From assembly GCF_028765165.1 (NCBI RefSeq), contig NZ_JARADB010000001.1:806001-870000 (forward strand): a stretch of 64,000 nucleotides of DNA. The letters are read 5' to 3'. The stretch is from Paenibacillus sp. MAHUQ-63. GTDB lineage: Bacteria > Bacillota > Bacilli > Paenibacillales > NBRC-103111. A program made the translations under genes and the position numbers. The notes beneath the pieces are model-generated. The model was given only the letters and a program-made list of their open reading frames with translations, ran no database searches and had not been told where the DNA came from. How positions within the stretch are numbered: the stretch's first letter is position 1; every line of letters begins with the position of its first letter. This document shows, piece after piece, positions 28,480 through 37,328 of the stretch.

Positions 28480-29559
28480 TTACAGAACTTCGTTCGGATA
28501 GACCATAACTTTCAAGCTGCCGCTCTTATTATGAATCGCGCGTTCCAGCGCTTCCTGCGTCTGTTCGAGCGGGTAGCGGTCCGTCACGAGCGACATGGCG
28601 TCAATGCCGTCCCCGGCAAGAAATCCAATCCCTGTCGGGTATGTGTTCGCATACCGGAAAACGCCATAAATATCGATCTCATTATCCGCCATGAAGGGCA
28701 CATTGAGCGGAATCTCATCCTGTGCCGGCAAGCCCACGATCACCAGCTTGCCTCCGCGGCGCAGCGAATAGAGCGCCGATTGCAAGGCACGCGGATTGCC
28801 GGCCGTCTCCCAAGCGGCATCCACGCCTTCACCATCCGTCAACTCCCGGATGCGCTGAACCGCGTCCGTCTCCTTGACGTTGATGACGTCTGTCGCCCCC
28901 ATCCGTTTGGCTGCATCCAAACGAACCTGCTCCAAGTCGGTGGCGATGATCCGGCTTGCACCGAACGATTTGGCCGCAGCCACGGCCGTCAAGCCGACCG
29001 GTCCCATGCCCATGATAGCCACGGTCGAGCCCGCTTGCAGCTTGCAGCGCTTGGCTGCGTGAATGCCGACGGAGAAAGGCTCGACGAGAGACGCCGCCTC
29101 GAAGGACAGATGATCCGGGATCGGGAACACCATGTCCGCACGGATCGTCATATATTGAACGAAGGCGCCGTCTACCGGCGGCGTTGCGAGGAACTGCACA
29201 TCCGGGCACAAGTTGTAGCGGCCTTCTTTGCAGGAGCGGCAATGCCCGCAAGTCACGCCGGGCTCGATGGCGACGCGGTCGCCGGGACGCACGTTCGTAA
29301 CCGCCGCTCCCGCAGCCGCGATAACGCCCGCGCATTCGTGCCCGAGAATGATCGGCTTCTCCACCACGTAGCGGCCGATGCGGCCATTCTCGAAATAGTG
29401 GACATCGGACCCGCACACGCCGACCGCCATCACTTTGATCAGAACCTCATGGGGGCCAGGGACAGGCACCGGACGTTCTTCCAATACGATCGTGCCAGGC
29501 TTGGTCATCACGGCTGCTTTCATCGTTACGGGTAATTGTACTAGTTCGCTCATGCGCAT
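28480..29559 (-). CDS. Zinc-dependent alcohol dehydrogenase, sorbitol/L-iditol dehydrogenase-like
   Basis: About 359 residues. Medium-chain dehydrogenase: catalytic zinc ligands Cys in GVCGSDVHY and His-Glu in LGHECAGVI; structural zinc cysteines in CGHCRSCKEGRYNLC; Rossmann motif GMGPVGLTAV. Relatives oxidise polyols and sugar acids with NAD. The start is one of two ATGs after AAGGAGAGA (29559 or 29553); an ATG at 29580 overlaps the regulator stop. Coupled to the YesN-like regulator upstream and the Gfo/Idh oxidoreductase downstream. Confidence 0.9.
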   Translation of the reverse strand: MRMSELVQLPVTMKAAVMTKPGTIVLEERPVPVPGPHEVLIKVMAVGVCGSDVHYFENGRIGRYVVEKPIILGHECAGVIAAAGAAVTNVRPGDRVAIEPGVTCGHCRSCKEGRYNLCPDVQFLATPPVDGAFVQYMTIRADMVFPIPDHLSFEAASLVEPFSVGIHAAKRCKLQAGSTVAIMGMGPVGLTAVAAAKSFGASRIIATDLEQVRLDAAKRMGATDVINVKETDAVQRIRELTDGEGVDAAWETAGNPRALQSALYSLRRGGKLVIVGLPAQDEIPLNVPFMADNEIDIYGVFRYANTYPTGIGFLAGDGIDAMSLVTDRYPLEQTQEALERAIHNKSGSLKVMVYPNEVL

Positions 29560-29576
29560 GCTCTCTCCTTGTTTCG

Positions 29577-31196
29577 TCATTTGATAAGTTCCGTTGGGTT
29601 CATTCCGGTAAACTTCTTGAACAGCGTGCTGAAGTACGGCACGTTCTTATAACCGACCTGCTCCGCCACTTCGTAGACGAGCATGTTTCTTTCCAACAGC
29701 AGCTCTCTGGCCTTCTCGATGCGCACGCGCGTCAAGTACGTATTGAACGTCTCGCCTGTCATATTCTTAAAAATAATCGACAAGTGGTTGCGCGAGATAT
29801 ATACCTTGTCCGCCAAATCCGCAAGCGTCATATCTTCCGCATAATGCTCGTGGATATACTGCGTCATGAAATCGACCGCCTGCCTGTGCTTGCTGTTGCC
29901 TTTCCACTGCCTGCTGCTGAAAATCACGGATATTTTGGCCGTCAGCCATTCCTCCAGCTGCTGGGGCTGCGTCAGCCCGACCATTTCTTGGACAATCTGC
30001 TCGTTCGAGAAAATATCGTCCAACACCATGCCGACCTCATACAAGCAGTAGGCGAAAATTCCCCAAAGCTCGCCCGCCAGCATCTGCACATATTCGGGTG
30101 TAATGCCTTTTTGCTCCTTCAACTGCTTCATATATCCGGCAACCAGCTGCTGCGCTTGCGTTTCCTGCGATGCCTTCATCGCGCCGGCCAGCTCGAAATA
30201 AAACTTCGCCGGACGCATGACCAGCGTTCCCTGACCGGCCCCCGTCTCTTCGCTATAAGCGAAGACTTCGTAAGCCGGCTCGACGCGGCGGTCCCGCAAG
30301 TCAATAGCCCGGAACGCTTCCTCGGTGGAGTCCGGCATCGCCGTCCACTCGGCTTTGGTGCCTCCGATGCCGATACGAATGACCAGCTTCAAGTAATTTT
30401 TGATACAGTCGATAAGTTTGACGCCAAGCTCCCCGAGGCTCCGATCCAGGTCTTCCTGCCGGCAGTCCGCCTCGGGATGCAGAATAAGCACAGCTCTCGT
30501 GCCATGGAGTTCTACATATTCAATCGCTTGGAACGATTCGCGGGCCACCTCGCAAGCGATGTTGCTGATTGCGAAGCGGAACAAGTTCCAATCCGGCAGC
30601 GAAAGACGGCTCGACCGAACGTCGCGGATCAGTTCGATCCCGACGACCACATGCTTGCGTCCGCACCAGAAACGGTATGGCTGCGGCAGTCTGTCCTCGC
30701 TCCGATAAGATCTGTCCAGCGTTCCGGCAACCGCCGATTTCACCCATTCCTTCTCGATAAAAGGCTCGTAAAGCATCAATTTCTGCTGAAGCTCGTCCTG
30801 CTTGATACGCTTCTCTTCCTCGTCCATCAACTCTTCGATGGCTTTGCCGAGAATGGATTTCAACGTAGGAACGGAGATCGGCTTGGATAAATAATCGCTG
30901 ACATTATGGCGAAGCGCCTGCCTCGCATGCTCGAAATCGGAATATCCGCTCAGAATAATGATTTTACCGCCAAAGCCTTCCCGCCTAAGCTGTTCGATCA
31001 TATCAAGACCGCTCATCACCGGCATATAAATATCTGTAATGACAATGTCCGGCGCGGCTCTCCGAATCAGTTCCAGCCCTTCCTGTCCGTTCAAGGCTTC
31101 CCCGACCCATTCGGCTTCCAGCTCGTCCCAGGGAATGGCTCTCTTCATCCCTTGAAGCACTTGGCGTTCATCGTCAATGATCGCGATTTTCCACAC
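29577..31196 (-). CDS. Response regulator with AraC-type DNA-binding domain, YesN-like
   Basis: 539 residues. Receiver domain at 1-125 with acidic IIDDE, phospho-acceptor Asp in VITDIYMPVMSG (about 55) and Lys in SKPI; a long middle region; AraC/XylS helix-turn-helix pair at about 435-539 (LADKVYISRNHLSIIFKNMT and VAEQVGYKNVPYFSTLFKKF). Partner of the YesM-like kinase upstream. Such pairs switch on sugar-uptake loci in Paenibacillus and Bacillus. A 36-bp element shared with the transporter promoters lies 148 bp upstream (31344-31380), the best candidate for its binding site. Confidence 0.93.
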   Translation of the reverse strand: MWKIAIIDDERQVLQGMKRAIPWDELEAEWVGEALNGQEGLELIRRAAPDIVITDIYMPVMSGLDMIEQLRREGFGGKIIILSGYSDFEHARQALRHNVSDYLSKPISVPTLKSILGKAIEELMDEEEKRIKQDELQQKLMLYEPFIEKEWVKSAVAGTLDRSYRSEDRLPQPYRFWCGRKHVVVGIELIRDVRSSRLSLPDWNLFRFAISNIACEVARESFQAIEYVELHGTRAVLILHPEADCRQEDLDRSLGELGVKLIDCIKNYLKLVIRIGIGGTKAEWTAMPDSTEEAFRAIDLRDRRVEPAYEVFAYSEETGAGQGTLVMRPAKFYFELAGAMKASQETQAQQLVAGYMKQLKEQKGITPEYVQMLAGELWGIFAYCLYEVGMVLDDIFSNEQIVQEMVGLTQPQQLEEWLTAKISVIFSSRQWKGNSKHRQAVDFMTQYIHEHYAEDMTLADLADKVYISRNHLSIIFKNMTGETFNTYLTRVRIEKARELLLERNMLVYEVAEQVGYKNVPYFSTLFKKFTGMNPTELIK

Positions 31197-31343
31197 AACG
31201 CTTACCTCCTAAACTTCAACCTTGTGAACCGGAACCGTCTGCACAGCATATAACTTCGGCCCGGAACAGAAGCTGTTCCAGGCTTGAGTGACGTTATTGG
31301 AAATGTCTACAACTATCCTATCAGTCCTTGCGCTTGCGCGGTA

Positions 31344-31380
31344 GAAGACAGATGCACGATTCTTTATAAAATACACCGAA
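31344..31380 (-). promoter_or_regulatory. Shared 36-bp element, copy upstream of the regulator gene
   Basis: Contains AGATGCACGATTCTTTATAA and ends with CCGAA on the plus strand. Near-identical blocks with the same order occur at 35121-35156 and 41674-41710. This copy sits just past the kinase stop, 148 bp before the regulator start, suggesting an own promoter for the regulator and the two dehydrogenases. Probable AraC-type regulator site. Confidence 0.55.
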
Positions 31381-31392
31381 CTATGCCGCATC

Positions 31393-33138
31393 CTACAACG
31401 GGTCGTTCACTGGAGGCACTTCGAGCATAGGCAGTCTGATCAAGACCCGGGTACCTCCCTCTTCCCGCTCCATCAGCGTAACGCCATAGCCGCCTCCGAA
31501 ATACCCGGCGATTCGTTCTTTGACATTGCGGATGCCATATCCGCCTGTTTTGCGCTTATGCTGCTTGTCCACAGCCTGCTGCAGGCCGATTCCATTATCG
31601 TCTATCGTGATGTGAAGTCTGCTGTCTGCAAGCGCGAGGCGGATGTCAATCCTGCCTTGACTGCGCATGTTGAACCCGTGAACGATCGCATTCTCGACGA
31701 AAGGCTGCAGCGTGAGCTTGGGAATGAACAGCTTCCGAATGTCGGGGGACGCTTCCACGGTGTAGTCAAGCCCCGTTCGCCATCGCAGCTGTTGAATTTC
31801 CAGATAGCTCTCGATATGCATGAGCTCCTCTTCGATCGTGATGAAGGCAGCCCCGTTGGAGAGACCGATCCGGAACATGCGTCCCATGAGCTCCAGAATG
31901 CGGCTGATCTCATCCTGCCCCGCTTCAATCGCCATCCAATTCAGCTGGTCCAATGTATTATAGAGGAAATGCGGATTGATGTTGGCTTGCAGCGCCTCAA
32001 TCTCCGCCTTGCGCTGCTGTTCGTACCTGCGCTGCAGGGAGAGATACAATTCCTCAATCCGCTCATTTTGCTTGCGGTAGCCGGAGAACAAATAGCCGAA
32101 CTCGTTCTCATAGTCATGGGGAAGCTCTACGTTGTTGCCCCCAACGGAATAGACGCCCATGGCGCTTACGAGTTTTTTGATCGGCTTCGTGAACTGTCTG
32201 CTCAGAATATGAGTGAGAATGAGCGTGAGCAGCACCGCGGCGATCCCGATAAGGCCGATTACTTCGGCCAATCGAAAACTCCCCGCCGTAATCTGCTGCC
32301 AAGGTGTAATTTCGACGAGTGTCCAATTCGAATCAACCAGCTTGGAGTACACGAGCAGGGAGTCGACGGTCTCGCCGCTGCCCTGGATGCGAATATACCC
32401 CGATTGCTTCTGCTTGGCATCGCTGCCGATCCAGTTGGAGAGCTCGTTATGGTCGGGAATTCGGCCGATCTTCAGAAACTGTTCTCCTCTGGAGTCGATC
32501 ATCAGCCGGTTCGATTCGGTGGAATGCCCGGTCAGCAGGGCCCTGATCTGGTCCGCCTTCACATGAATGACGAGCACGCCTAAGTATTTGTCGTCGTACA
32601 CAATTTTGCGGGCAAAGCTAAGAACCGGCACATCGCCCTGAAAGCTTGGGATGAGATGCTCAATCGACCATGTGAAATCGTTACCGGTGAGCAGCTGCGC
32701 AAAGGATTGATTGTTCAAATCCGCGATGTCCCGGAACTGGATGTAGCTTTTGGCATCGCCTTGCAGGGGGCGGTTCATATAGAGATCAATCCCCTGGATG
32801 AGCGGGATCGAATACGTCAAATTCGCCAACGCCTTCTCCACGCTCATCGATCTCCTGTACCGGTCGAACTCATCCTGCTTGCTGGTCAAGAAAGTAATCA
32901 ATTCATTATCGCGGGATGTGGAGAGCGAGATTTGCTCGATGGTCACAAGCCTTGTACTAATCTCATTATTCAGTTCGTCGAGCAGCTTCTGCTGGTATTG
33001 AAACGTCGTTTGCACAAGCTCTTTGGAGGAGATGCTGTAGCTGGCCCAGACGCTGCAAGCCAGTACGACGACAATGAGCCCGGCGAAGCTGCGGAAGAAC
33101 AGGTGGTCGATTCTAAATTTTTTGAAAGGATTCTTCAT
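31393..33138 (-). CDS. Sensor histidine kinase, YesM-like
   Basis: 581 residues from the ATG at 33138 (GGGAGTG upstream; the open frame to 33225 lacks a site). TM1 near 12-32, an extracellular sensor (about 35-280), TM2 near 285-305, HAMP, then a His_kinase domain with ANINPHFLYNTLDQLNW, where the first His of PHFLYN is the phosphorylation site, and an ATPase domain with NAIVHG, DDNGIG and GGYGIRNV. Pairs with the AraC-type regulator next to it. The signal is presumably the sugar or its binding protein. Confidence 0.93.
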   Translation of the reverse strand: MKNPFKKFRIDHLFFRSFAGLIVVVLACSVWASYSISSKELVQTTFQYQQKLLDELNNEISTRLVTIEQISLSTSRDNELITFLTSKQDEFDRYRRSMSVEKALANLTYSIPLIQGIDLYMNRPLQGDAKSYIQFRDIADLNNQSFAQLLTGNDFTWSIEHLIPSFQGDVPVLSFARKIVYDDKYLGVLVIHVKADQIRALLTGHSTESNRLMIDSRGEQFLKIGRIPDHNELSNWIGSDAKQKQSGYIRIQGSGETVDSLLVYSKLVDSNWTLVEITPWQQITAGSFRLAEVIGLIGIAAVLLTLILTHILSRQFTKPIKKLVSAMGVYSVGGNNVELPHDYENEFGYLFSGYRKQNERIEELYLSLQRRYEQQRKAEIEALQANINPHFLYNTLDQLNWMAIEAGQDEISRILELMGRMFRIGLSNGAAFITIEEELMHIESYLEIQQLRWRTGLDYTVEASPDIRKLFIPKLTLQPFVENAIVHGFNMRSQGRIDIRLALADSRLHITIDDNGIGLQQAVDKQHKRKTGGYGIRNVKERIAGYFGGGYGVTLMEREEGGTRVLIRLPMLEVPPVNDPL

Positions 33139-33244
33139 GCTTGATAGCACTCCCGTAAACGTTGCGATTAGGCGAAAGAAACGGTAAAACAACGTAATCT
33201 GACGCTGCTCTACCGCTCTGGACATGCTTTATTTGTTTTTCATC

Positions 33245-34087
33245 TTATCCTTTAATACCTGTCGTTGCAATCCCTTCAACAAAGTACTTCTGCAGGAACA
33301 TGAAGACCAGCGTCGCAGGCACGATAGATACGAGCGACATGGCGAGCAACTGTCCCCATTCTTGACCGGTTTGCGAATCGTTAATCATCCGCAGCGCGAG
33401 CCCGACCGTATATTTATCAACCGAGTTAATGTACAGCAAGTGCCCGAGGAAATCGTCCCAGTTCCATAGGAAGCAGAAAATCATGACGGTCACAATCGCC
33501 GGCTTCGTTAGCGGCATCACGATCCGCCAATAAATGCCGAACCAGGAGCAGCCGTCCATTTTCGCAGATTCGTCCAGCTCTTTGGGGATGCCGCGCACGA
33601 ATTGGATGAGCAGGAAGACGAAGAACGTACCGCCTGCACCGCTGGCGAGCAGATGAGGCACGATAAACGGCAGATACGTATTCACCCAGCCCAACTGGTG
33701 GAACATCGCATACTGCGGAATGATGAGCACCTGCCCCGGAAGCATCAGCGTGACCATGAGCAGGGAGAACCACAGGTTTTTCAGCGGAAAATCCAGTCTG
33801 CCGAAGCCGAACGCAACCAGCGTGCTGGAGATTAGCGTTACCGCAAGAACGGCAATTTCAAGTCCGAACGTGTTGAGATAAAAATCCGTGAACGAATGCC
33901 CGGGAACCGAGTTCCACCCGTTAACGAAGTTGCTCCACTGCGGAGACGATGGGAATAAGTTCGGCGAACTCAGCTCGCTGTTGGATTTCAAGGATGCCCC
34001 GACCCACCAAAGGACCGGATAGGCCATCAGTATACTGAAGGCGATCATGAACAGATGACGGACTGCTTGGCTCCATTTGAAGGTCAT
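33245..34087 (-). CDS. Carbohydrate ABC transporter permease, MalG/YtcP-like
   Basis: 280 residues, six membrane segments. The ATPase-contact EAA loop reads ELDESAKMDGCSWFGIYWRI followed by IVMPLTKP (about 176-200). It overlaps the other permease by four bases (ATGA) and would pair with it in the membrane. Family: CUT1 sugar importers for oligosaccharides. The cognate ATPase is not encoded here; such systems commonly share an MsmX-type ATPase encoded elsewhere. Transcribed from the promoter with the 36-bp element at 35121-35156. Confidence 0.92.
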   Translation of the reverse strand: MTFKWSQAVRHLFMIAFSILMAYPVLWWVGASLKSNSELSSPNLFPSSPQWSNFVNGWNSVPGHSFTDFYLNTFGLEIAVLAVTLISSTLVAFGFGRLDFPLKNLWFSLLMVTLMLPGQVLIIPQYAMFHQLGWVNTYLPFIVPHLLASGAGGTFFVFLLIQFVRGIPKELDESAKMDGCSWFGIYWRIVMPLTKPAIVTVMIFCFLWNWDDFLGHLLYINSVDKYTVGLALRMINDSQTGQEWGQLLAMSLVSIVPATLVFMFLQKYFVEGIATTGIKG

Positions 34088-35046
34088 TTGCTTTTCTTGC
34101 CTCCCGTATCAGTCTCGTAAAATACCCAGTACTTCGATGTCCCGGCGATAATGGCTGCTACAATGACAATCATCACCAGCATAATCCACGCCAATGCCGA
34201 AGAATAACCGAGTTGGTAGCGGCTGAAAGCCCGCTCGTACAAATATAAAGCATAAACGTACGTCGAGTTCATCGGTCCGCCGTTCGTGATTACGTAAGCG
34301 GAGGTGAACATTTGGAACGCGTTGATGACGCCCATAATGAGATTAAAATATAGCGTCGGCGAAAGCATCGGCAGCGTAATTTTGAAAAACTGCACGAACT
34401 TGTTCGCCCCGTCCACACCGGACGCTTCATATAGATCATTCGGAATTTGCTTCAGTCCTGCGAGGAAGATGACCATCGACGAACCGAACTGCCAAACCGT
34501 CAGCAGAATGAGCGTCCAAAGCGCCGTGCTCGGATTCGTGATCCAGCCGATCCCTTGGATGCCGAATTTGGCCAAAATTTCGTTAAAAATTCCGTCCACT
34601 CCGAAAATGTTCCGCCACAGCAAGGAAACGGCAATACTGCCGCCGATCAACGACGGGAAATAAATTGCCGTGCGGTAGGCGGAGATCCCTCTCATCGCCT
34701 TATTGAGCAGCAGGGCTACTCCCAGTGCTGCAGCCAGCTTCAGCGGCACAGAGGCGATGACGTAGTAGAACGTGATTTTTACCGATTGCAGGAACTTGGC
34801 GTCAGCCGTGAAAATGCGTTCGTAGTTACGGAAACCGACCCAATGGATCGATTCCATCAGCGTATAGTCAGTAAAAGAATAGTACAAAGATAAAAACATC
34901 GGGTACGCGGTAAGCCCGAAAAATCCGAGCAGCCACGGCAAAATAAATAAATATCCCGCGATGGGCGCGTCCCAGCGTTTCAGGAATGTGCGGCGTTTCT
35001 TAGTGCCCGCAGCGGCTTGCACGGCAACGGCTGTGGAACGATTCAT
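34084..35046 (-). CDS. Carbohydrate ABC transporter permease, MalF/UgpA-like
   Basis: 320 residues, six membrane segments after a basic N-terminus. The EAA loop reads IPNDLYEASGVDGANKFVQF and continues ITLPMLSPT (about 213-240). First gene of the permease-kinase operon; its start lies exactly 75 bp from a 36-bp element also found 75 bp before the sugar-binding protein gene, which links the two transcription units although they are separated by the nuclease-repeat island. Probable substrate: aldouronates from glucuronoxylan, inferred from the neighbouring GH67 enzyme. Confidence 0.92.
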   Translation of the reverse strand: MNRSTAVAVQAAAGTKKRRTFLKRWDAPIAGYLFILPWLLGFFGLTAYPMFLSLYYSFTDYTLMESIHWVGFRNYERIFTADAKFLQSVKITFYYVIASVPLKLAAALGVALLLNKAMRGISAYRTAIYFPSLIGGSIAVSLLWRNIFGVDGIFNEILAKFGIQGIGWITNPSTALWTLILLTVWQFGSSMVIFLAGLKQIPNDLYEASGVDGANKFVQFFKITLPMLSPTLYFNLIMGVINAFQMFTSAYVITNGGPMNSTYVYALYLYERAFSRYQLGYSSALAWIMLVMIVIVAAIIAGTSKYWVFYETDTGGKKSK

Positions 35047-35120
35047 GTAGCTTCACCTCTGCAGTTAGTCTAGTAACTTGATATAGTTCAAGTATAAAGG
35101 TTGCGGCAGAGGGACTAAAT

Positions 35121-35156
35121 GAGAGGAATCATCGAATTCTTTCAAAATATCCCGAA
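35121..35156 (-). promoter_or_regulatory. Shared 36-bp element, copy upstream of the permease operon
   Basis: Contains CATCGAATTCTTTC, then AAAATATCCCGAA on the plus strand; the alignment with the other two copies needs single-base gaps. It ends 75 bp before the permease start, the same distance as the copy before the sugar-binding protein. Confidence 0.55.
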
Positions 35157-35160
35157 AAAG

Positions 35161-35340
35161 CGGGTTACCGCGCACCGCTCCCTGCATCTTTTCACTATAC
35201 GGTGGCCGCGGCGTGTGCGTGCGGTGAACCTAACCCGGACAATTGGCTGCACTTTTCGCCATGCCGGTGACCGCAGATTGAACCATAAGTAAGGATTTGA
35301 CTCCTTCCTCCCGGACAGCCTTTTCCCCAACAGTTAAGCT
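35161..35340. other. Structured GC-rich intergenic element beside the nuclease-like gene
   Basis: Several stems are visible: CGGGTT (35161-35166) with AACCCG (35232-35237), CACCGC (35173-35178) with GCGGTG (35221-35226), and AAGGA/TCCTT around 35291-35306. Open frames inside it look accidental. The rest of the 35047-35452 gap holds the permease promoter on the left and the nuclease gene promoter on the right. Could be a structured RNA or part of the mobile repeat island. Confidence 0.4.
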
Positions 35341-35452
35341 GGTACTGGAATAGTCGGAGAGTTTATAATGAATAGTGACGAAGAACGTCCCTTTCCATGC
35401 CGGTTGCGTGGATATGGGGCGTTTTCTACTTTTATTGAGGGAGTTGACATTG

Positions 35453-36127
35453 ATGATGACGTTTGAAGAAGCACATGCCGCTTTTATCCATCAACATACG
35501 GAAAAGAGATCGGCCGAGCGCAAAGGCAGACTGGAGAGGGGTCACCGGCACGGTGAAAAACTGTTTCTAAGCAACGTATGGTGGCCGCTGCAGGGCAGCT
35601 TCCAAGATCTCCATCCGGAGTACGAAGTACTAGATTGGCGGGGACGACCCTATTTTGCCGATTTCGCTTGGCTGCCGGGATTTGTTAAGTTAGTCATCGA
35701 AATCAAAGGCTTCGGCACCCATGTGCGCGACATGGATCGGCCTAACTATTGCAGGGAATTAAATCGCGAGACGTTTCTCCATGCCGTCGGCTTCCATGTC
35801 ATATCCTTCGCTTACGATGACGTTGAGCAGCGACCTGAACTTTGCATCACCTTGCTGCGTATGGTCCTGAGCAAATATATATCGGGCGCCGGACCTATAC
35901 CGCGTATTTTGTTCACCGAAAAAGAAATCATACGCCTTGCTATACATCGAGCTCAATCCATCCGTCCGAAGGATGTGGAGCTTCATCTCGAAGTCGATCA
36001 CAAGACGGCCATCCTCCTATTGAAGCGCATGTGCGCTAAAGGCTTGTTATCCCCTGTCTATGGGGAAAATAAAGTTAGAATTGTCCGATATGAACTGACT
36101 CGGGAGGCGATCGATTATTTATTTTGA
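35453..36127 (+). CDS. PD-(D/E)XK nuclease-like protein with C-terminal winged helix
   Basis: 224 residues from the ATG at 35453 (GAGGGAG at 35437-35443). The fold pattern of a type II restriction-like nuclease is readable: Glu36 in HGEKLF, Asp70 in YFADFAW and Glu83-Ile-Lys85 in LVIEIKGFGTH, matching E...D-x12-ExK. The C-terminal third (about 150-224) resembles a winged helix with EVDHKTAILLLKRMCAKGLL. No methyltransferase or toxin partner is nearby. It is the only plus-strand gene within the minus-strand glucuronoxylan locus and abuts 340-bp repeats, suggesting a mobile or repeat-linked nuclease. Target unknown. Confidence 0.65.
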   Translation: MMTFEEAHAAFIHQHTEKRSAERKGRLERGHRHGEKLFLSNVWWPLQGSFQDLHPEYEVLDWRGRPYFADFAWLPGFVKLVIEIKGFGTHVRDMDRPNYCRELNRETFLHAVGFHVISFAYDDVEQRPELCITLLRMVLSKYISGAGPIPRILFTEKEIIRLAIHRAQSIRPKDVELHLEVDHKTAILLLKRMCAKGLLSPVYGENKVRIVRYELTREAIDYLF

Positions 36128-36150
36128 TCCCTTTGCCTTGTCTCGGATCA

Positions 36151-37076
36151 CCCGTAACTGGAATTCCTCCTGTTAAATTATCAAAATCCACCTCACGCTG
36201 CAGTCACAACTGGAGTTTCTCCTGCTAATTTCGCCAAAAGTGCCACATTTGTTCAACTAGTGTTGATTTTAACTGGAGGTATTCCAGTTATTCGTTTTTT
36301 AAGGGTGTTGGGTGGCGGAATAACGGGAGTTTTTCCATGTATAGGCTGGCTGGGGGAAGGGGCGGCCGGTGAGCTAAGGGGCATCAGAGGATGTTGCGGA
36401 AATGTACGACCAGAATCGGGATTTCAGGTAGCTCAGGGAGCCGAGGCGAGGGGCAAGGCGAGGGCGGACCTTGTCCCTCGCCTCGGCGCCCCCGTAACTG
36501 GAATTCCTCCTGTTAAATTGTCGAAATCCTCCTCACGCTGCAGTCACAACTGGAATTTCTCCTGCTAATTTCGCCAAAATTGCCACATTTGTTCAACTAG
36601 TGTTGATTTTAACTGGAGGTATTCCAGTTATTCGTTCTTTGAGGGAGTTGGATGGCGGAATAACGGGAGTTTTTCCATGTATCGGCTGGCTGGGGGCGGA
36701 GAGGCGAGTGAGCGAAGGGGCATCAGACGATGTTGCGGAAATGTACGACCAGAATCGGGTTTCAGGTAGCTCAGGGAGCCGAGGCGGGGGCAAGGCGAGG
36801 CAATCCTTGCGTTGTCCCTCGCCTCGGCTCCCCCGTAACTGGAATTTCTCCTGTTAAATTGTCGAAATCCTCCTCACGCTGCAGTCACAACTGGAATTTC
36901 TCCTGCTAATTTCGCCAAAAGTGCCACATTTGTTCAACTAGTGTTGATTTTAACTGGAGGTATTCCAGTTATTCGTTCTTTGAGGGAGTTGGATGGCGGA
37001 ATAACGGGAGTTTTTCCATGTATCGGCTGGCTGGGGGTGGAGAGGCGAGTGAGCGAAGGGGCATCTCAGACGATGT
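36151..37076. repeat. 2.7 tandem copies of a 340-bp element
   Basis: Units start at CCCGTAACTGGAA at 36151, 36491 and 36832 (340 and 341 bp complete; the third stops near 37076). Each unit contains TAACTGGAATTCCTCCTGTT, a related inner copy (CAACTGGAATTTCTCCTGCT) and its near-complement TTTTAACTGGAGGTATTCC, so the unit folds on itself, followed by a GC-rich hairpin with arms GCCGAGGCGAGG and CCTCGCCTCGGC. Reading frames inside repeat the same peptide and are by-products. Starts 24 bp after the nuclease-like gene. Confidence 0.9.
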
Positions 37077-37092
37077 TGGCATCCATGGCAAC

Positions 37093-37141
37093 AAAACAAC
37101 CCCATCGCTACTTTCAACGAAAGTAACAGCGGGGTTGTTTT
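37093..37141. terminator. Long perfect hairpin with T tracts on both strands
   Basis: AAAACAACCCC (37093-37103) pairs with GGGGTTGTTTT (37131-37141), with inner ACTTTC/GAAAGT around 37110-37124. It can terminate transcription coming from either side: the nuclease island or the alpha-glucuronidase gene read leftwards. Confidence 0.7.
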
Positions 37142-37300
37142 ACTGCCATAGCATAGGTTGTTTTATCGCAGTTTAGCATTGGTTGTTTTATTGCAACTTT
37201 TGGCTAAGTTGGTTTATCGCAATTTGCCTTTGCCTGTTTTGTTGCAATTTTCGTATAGGCTGTTATTTTCTCACAAAGGCGGTTTTACCGCAATTCGCTA
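37134..37300. repeat. Seven degenerate repeats of about 26 bp, consensus GGTTGTTTTATCGCAATTT
   Basis: Copies begin near 37134, 37156, 37181, 37208, 37234, 37260 and 37279, spaced 19-27 bp. The best-preserved are GGTTGTTTTATCGCAGTTT and GGTTGTTTTATTGCAACTT. Copies differ more from each other than CRISPR repeats do, and spacers are too short. It lies between the hairpin above and the 3' end of the alpha-glucuronidase gene. Confidence 0.7.
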
Positions 37301-37328
37301 CCCTATAGGCATTTTAACTGCTGAACAC

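Noticed and set aside
35142..35330. 62-codon minus-strand frame before the permease gene
   Set aside because: Arg-rich, no ribosome-binding site, lies in the structured element and covers the 36-bp regulatory block.
36260..37126. Open frames on the plus strand beginning MLILTGGIPVIR
   Set aside because: They are the same peptide read from each copy of the 340-bp repeat, with no ribosome-binding site and low-complexity content.
37134..37300. CRISPR array
   Set aside because: Copies are degenerate, spacers are too short and uneven, and no cas genes are near. The 236- and 340-bp arrays are likewise too long for CRISPR repeats.
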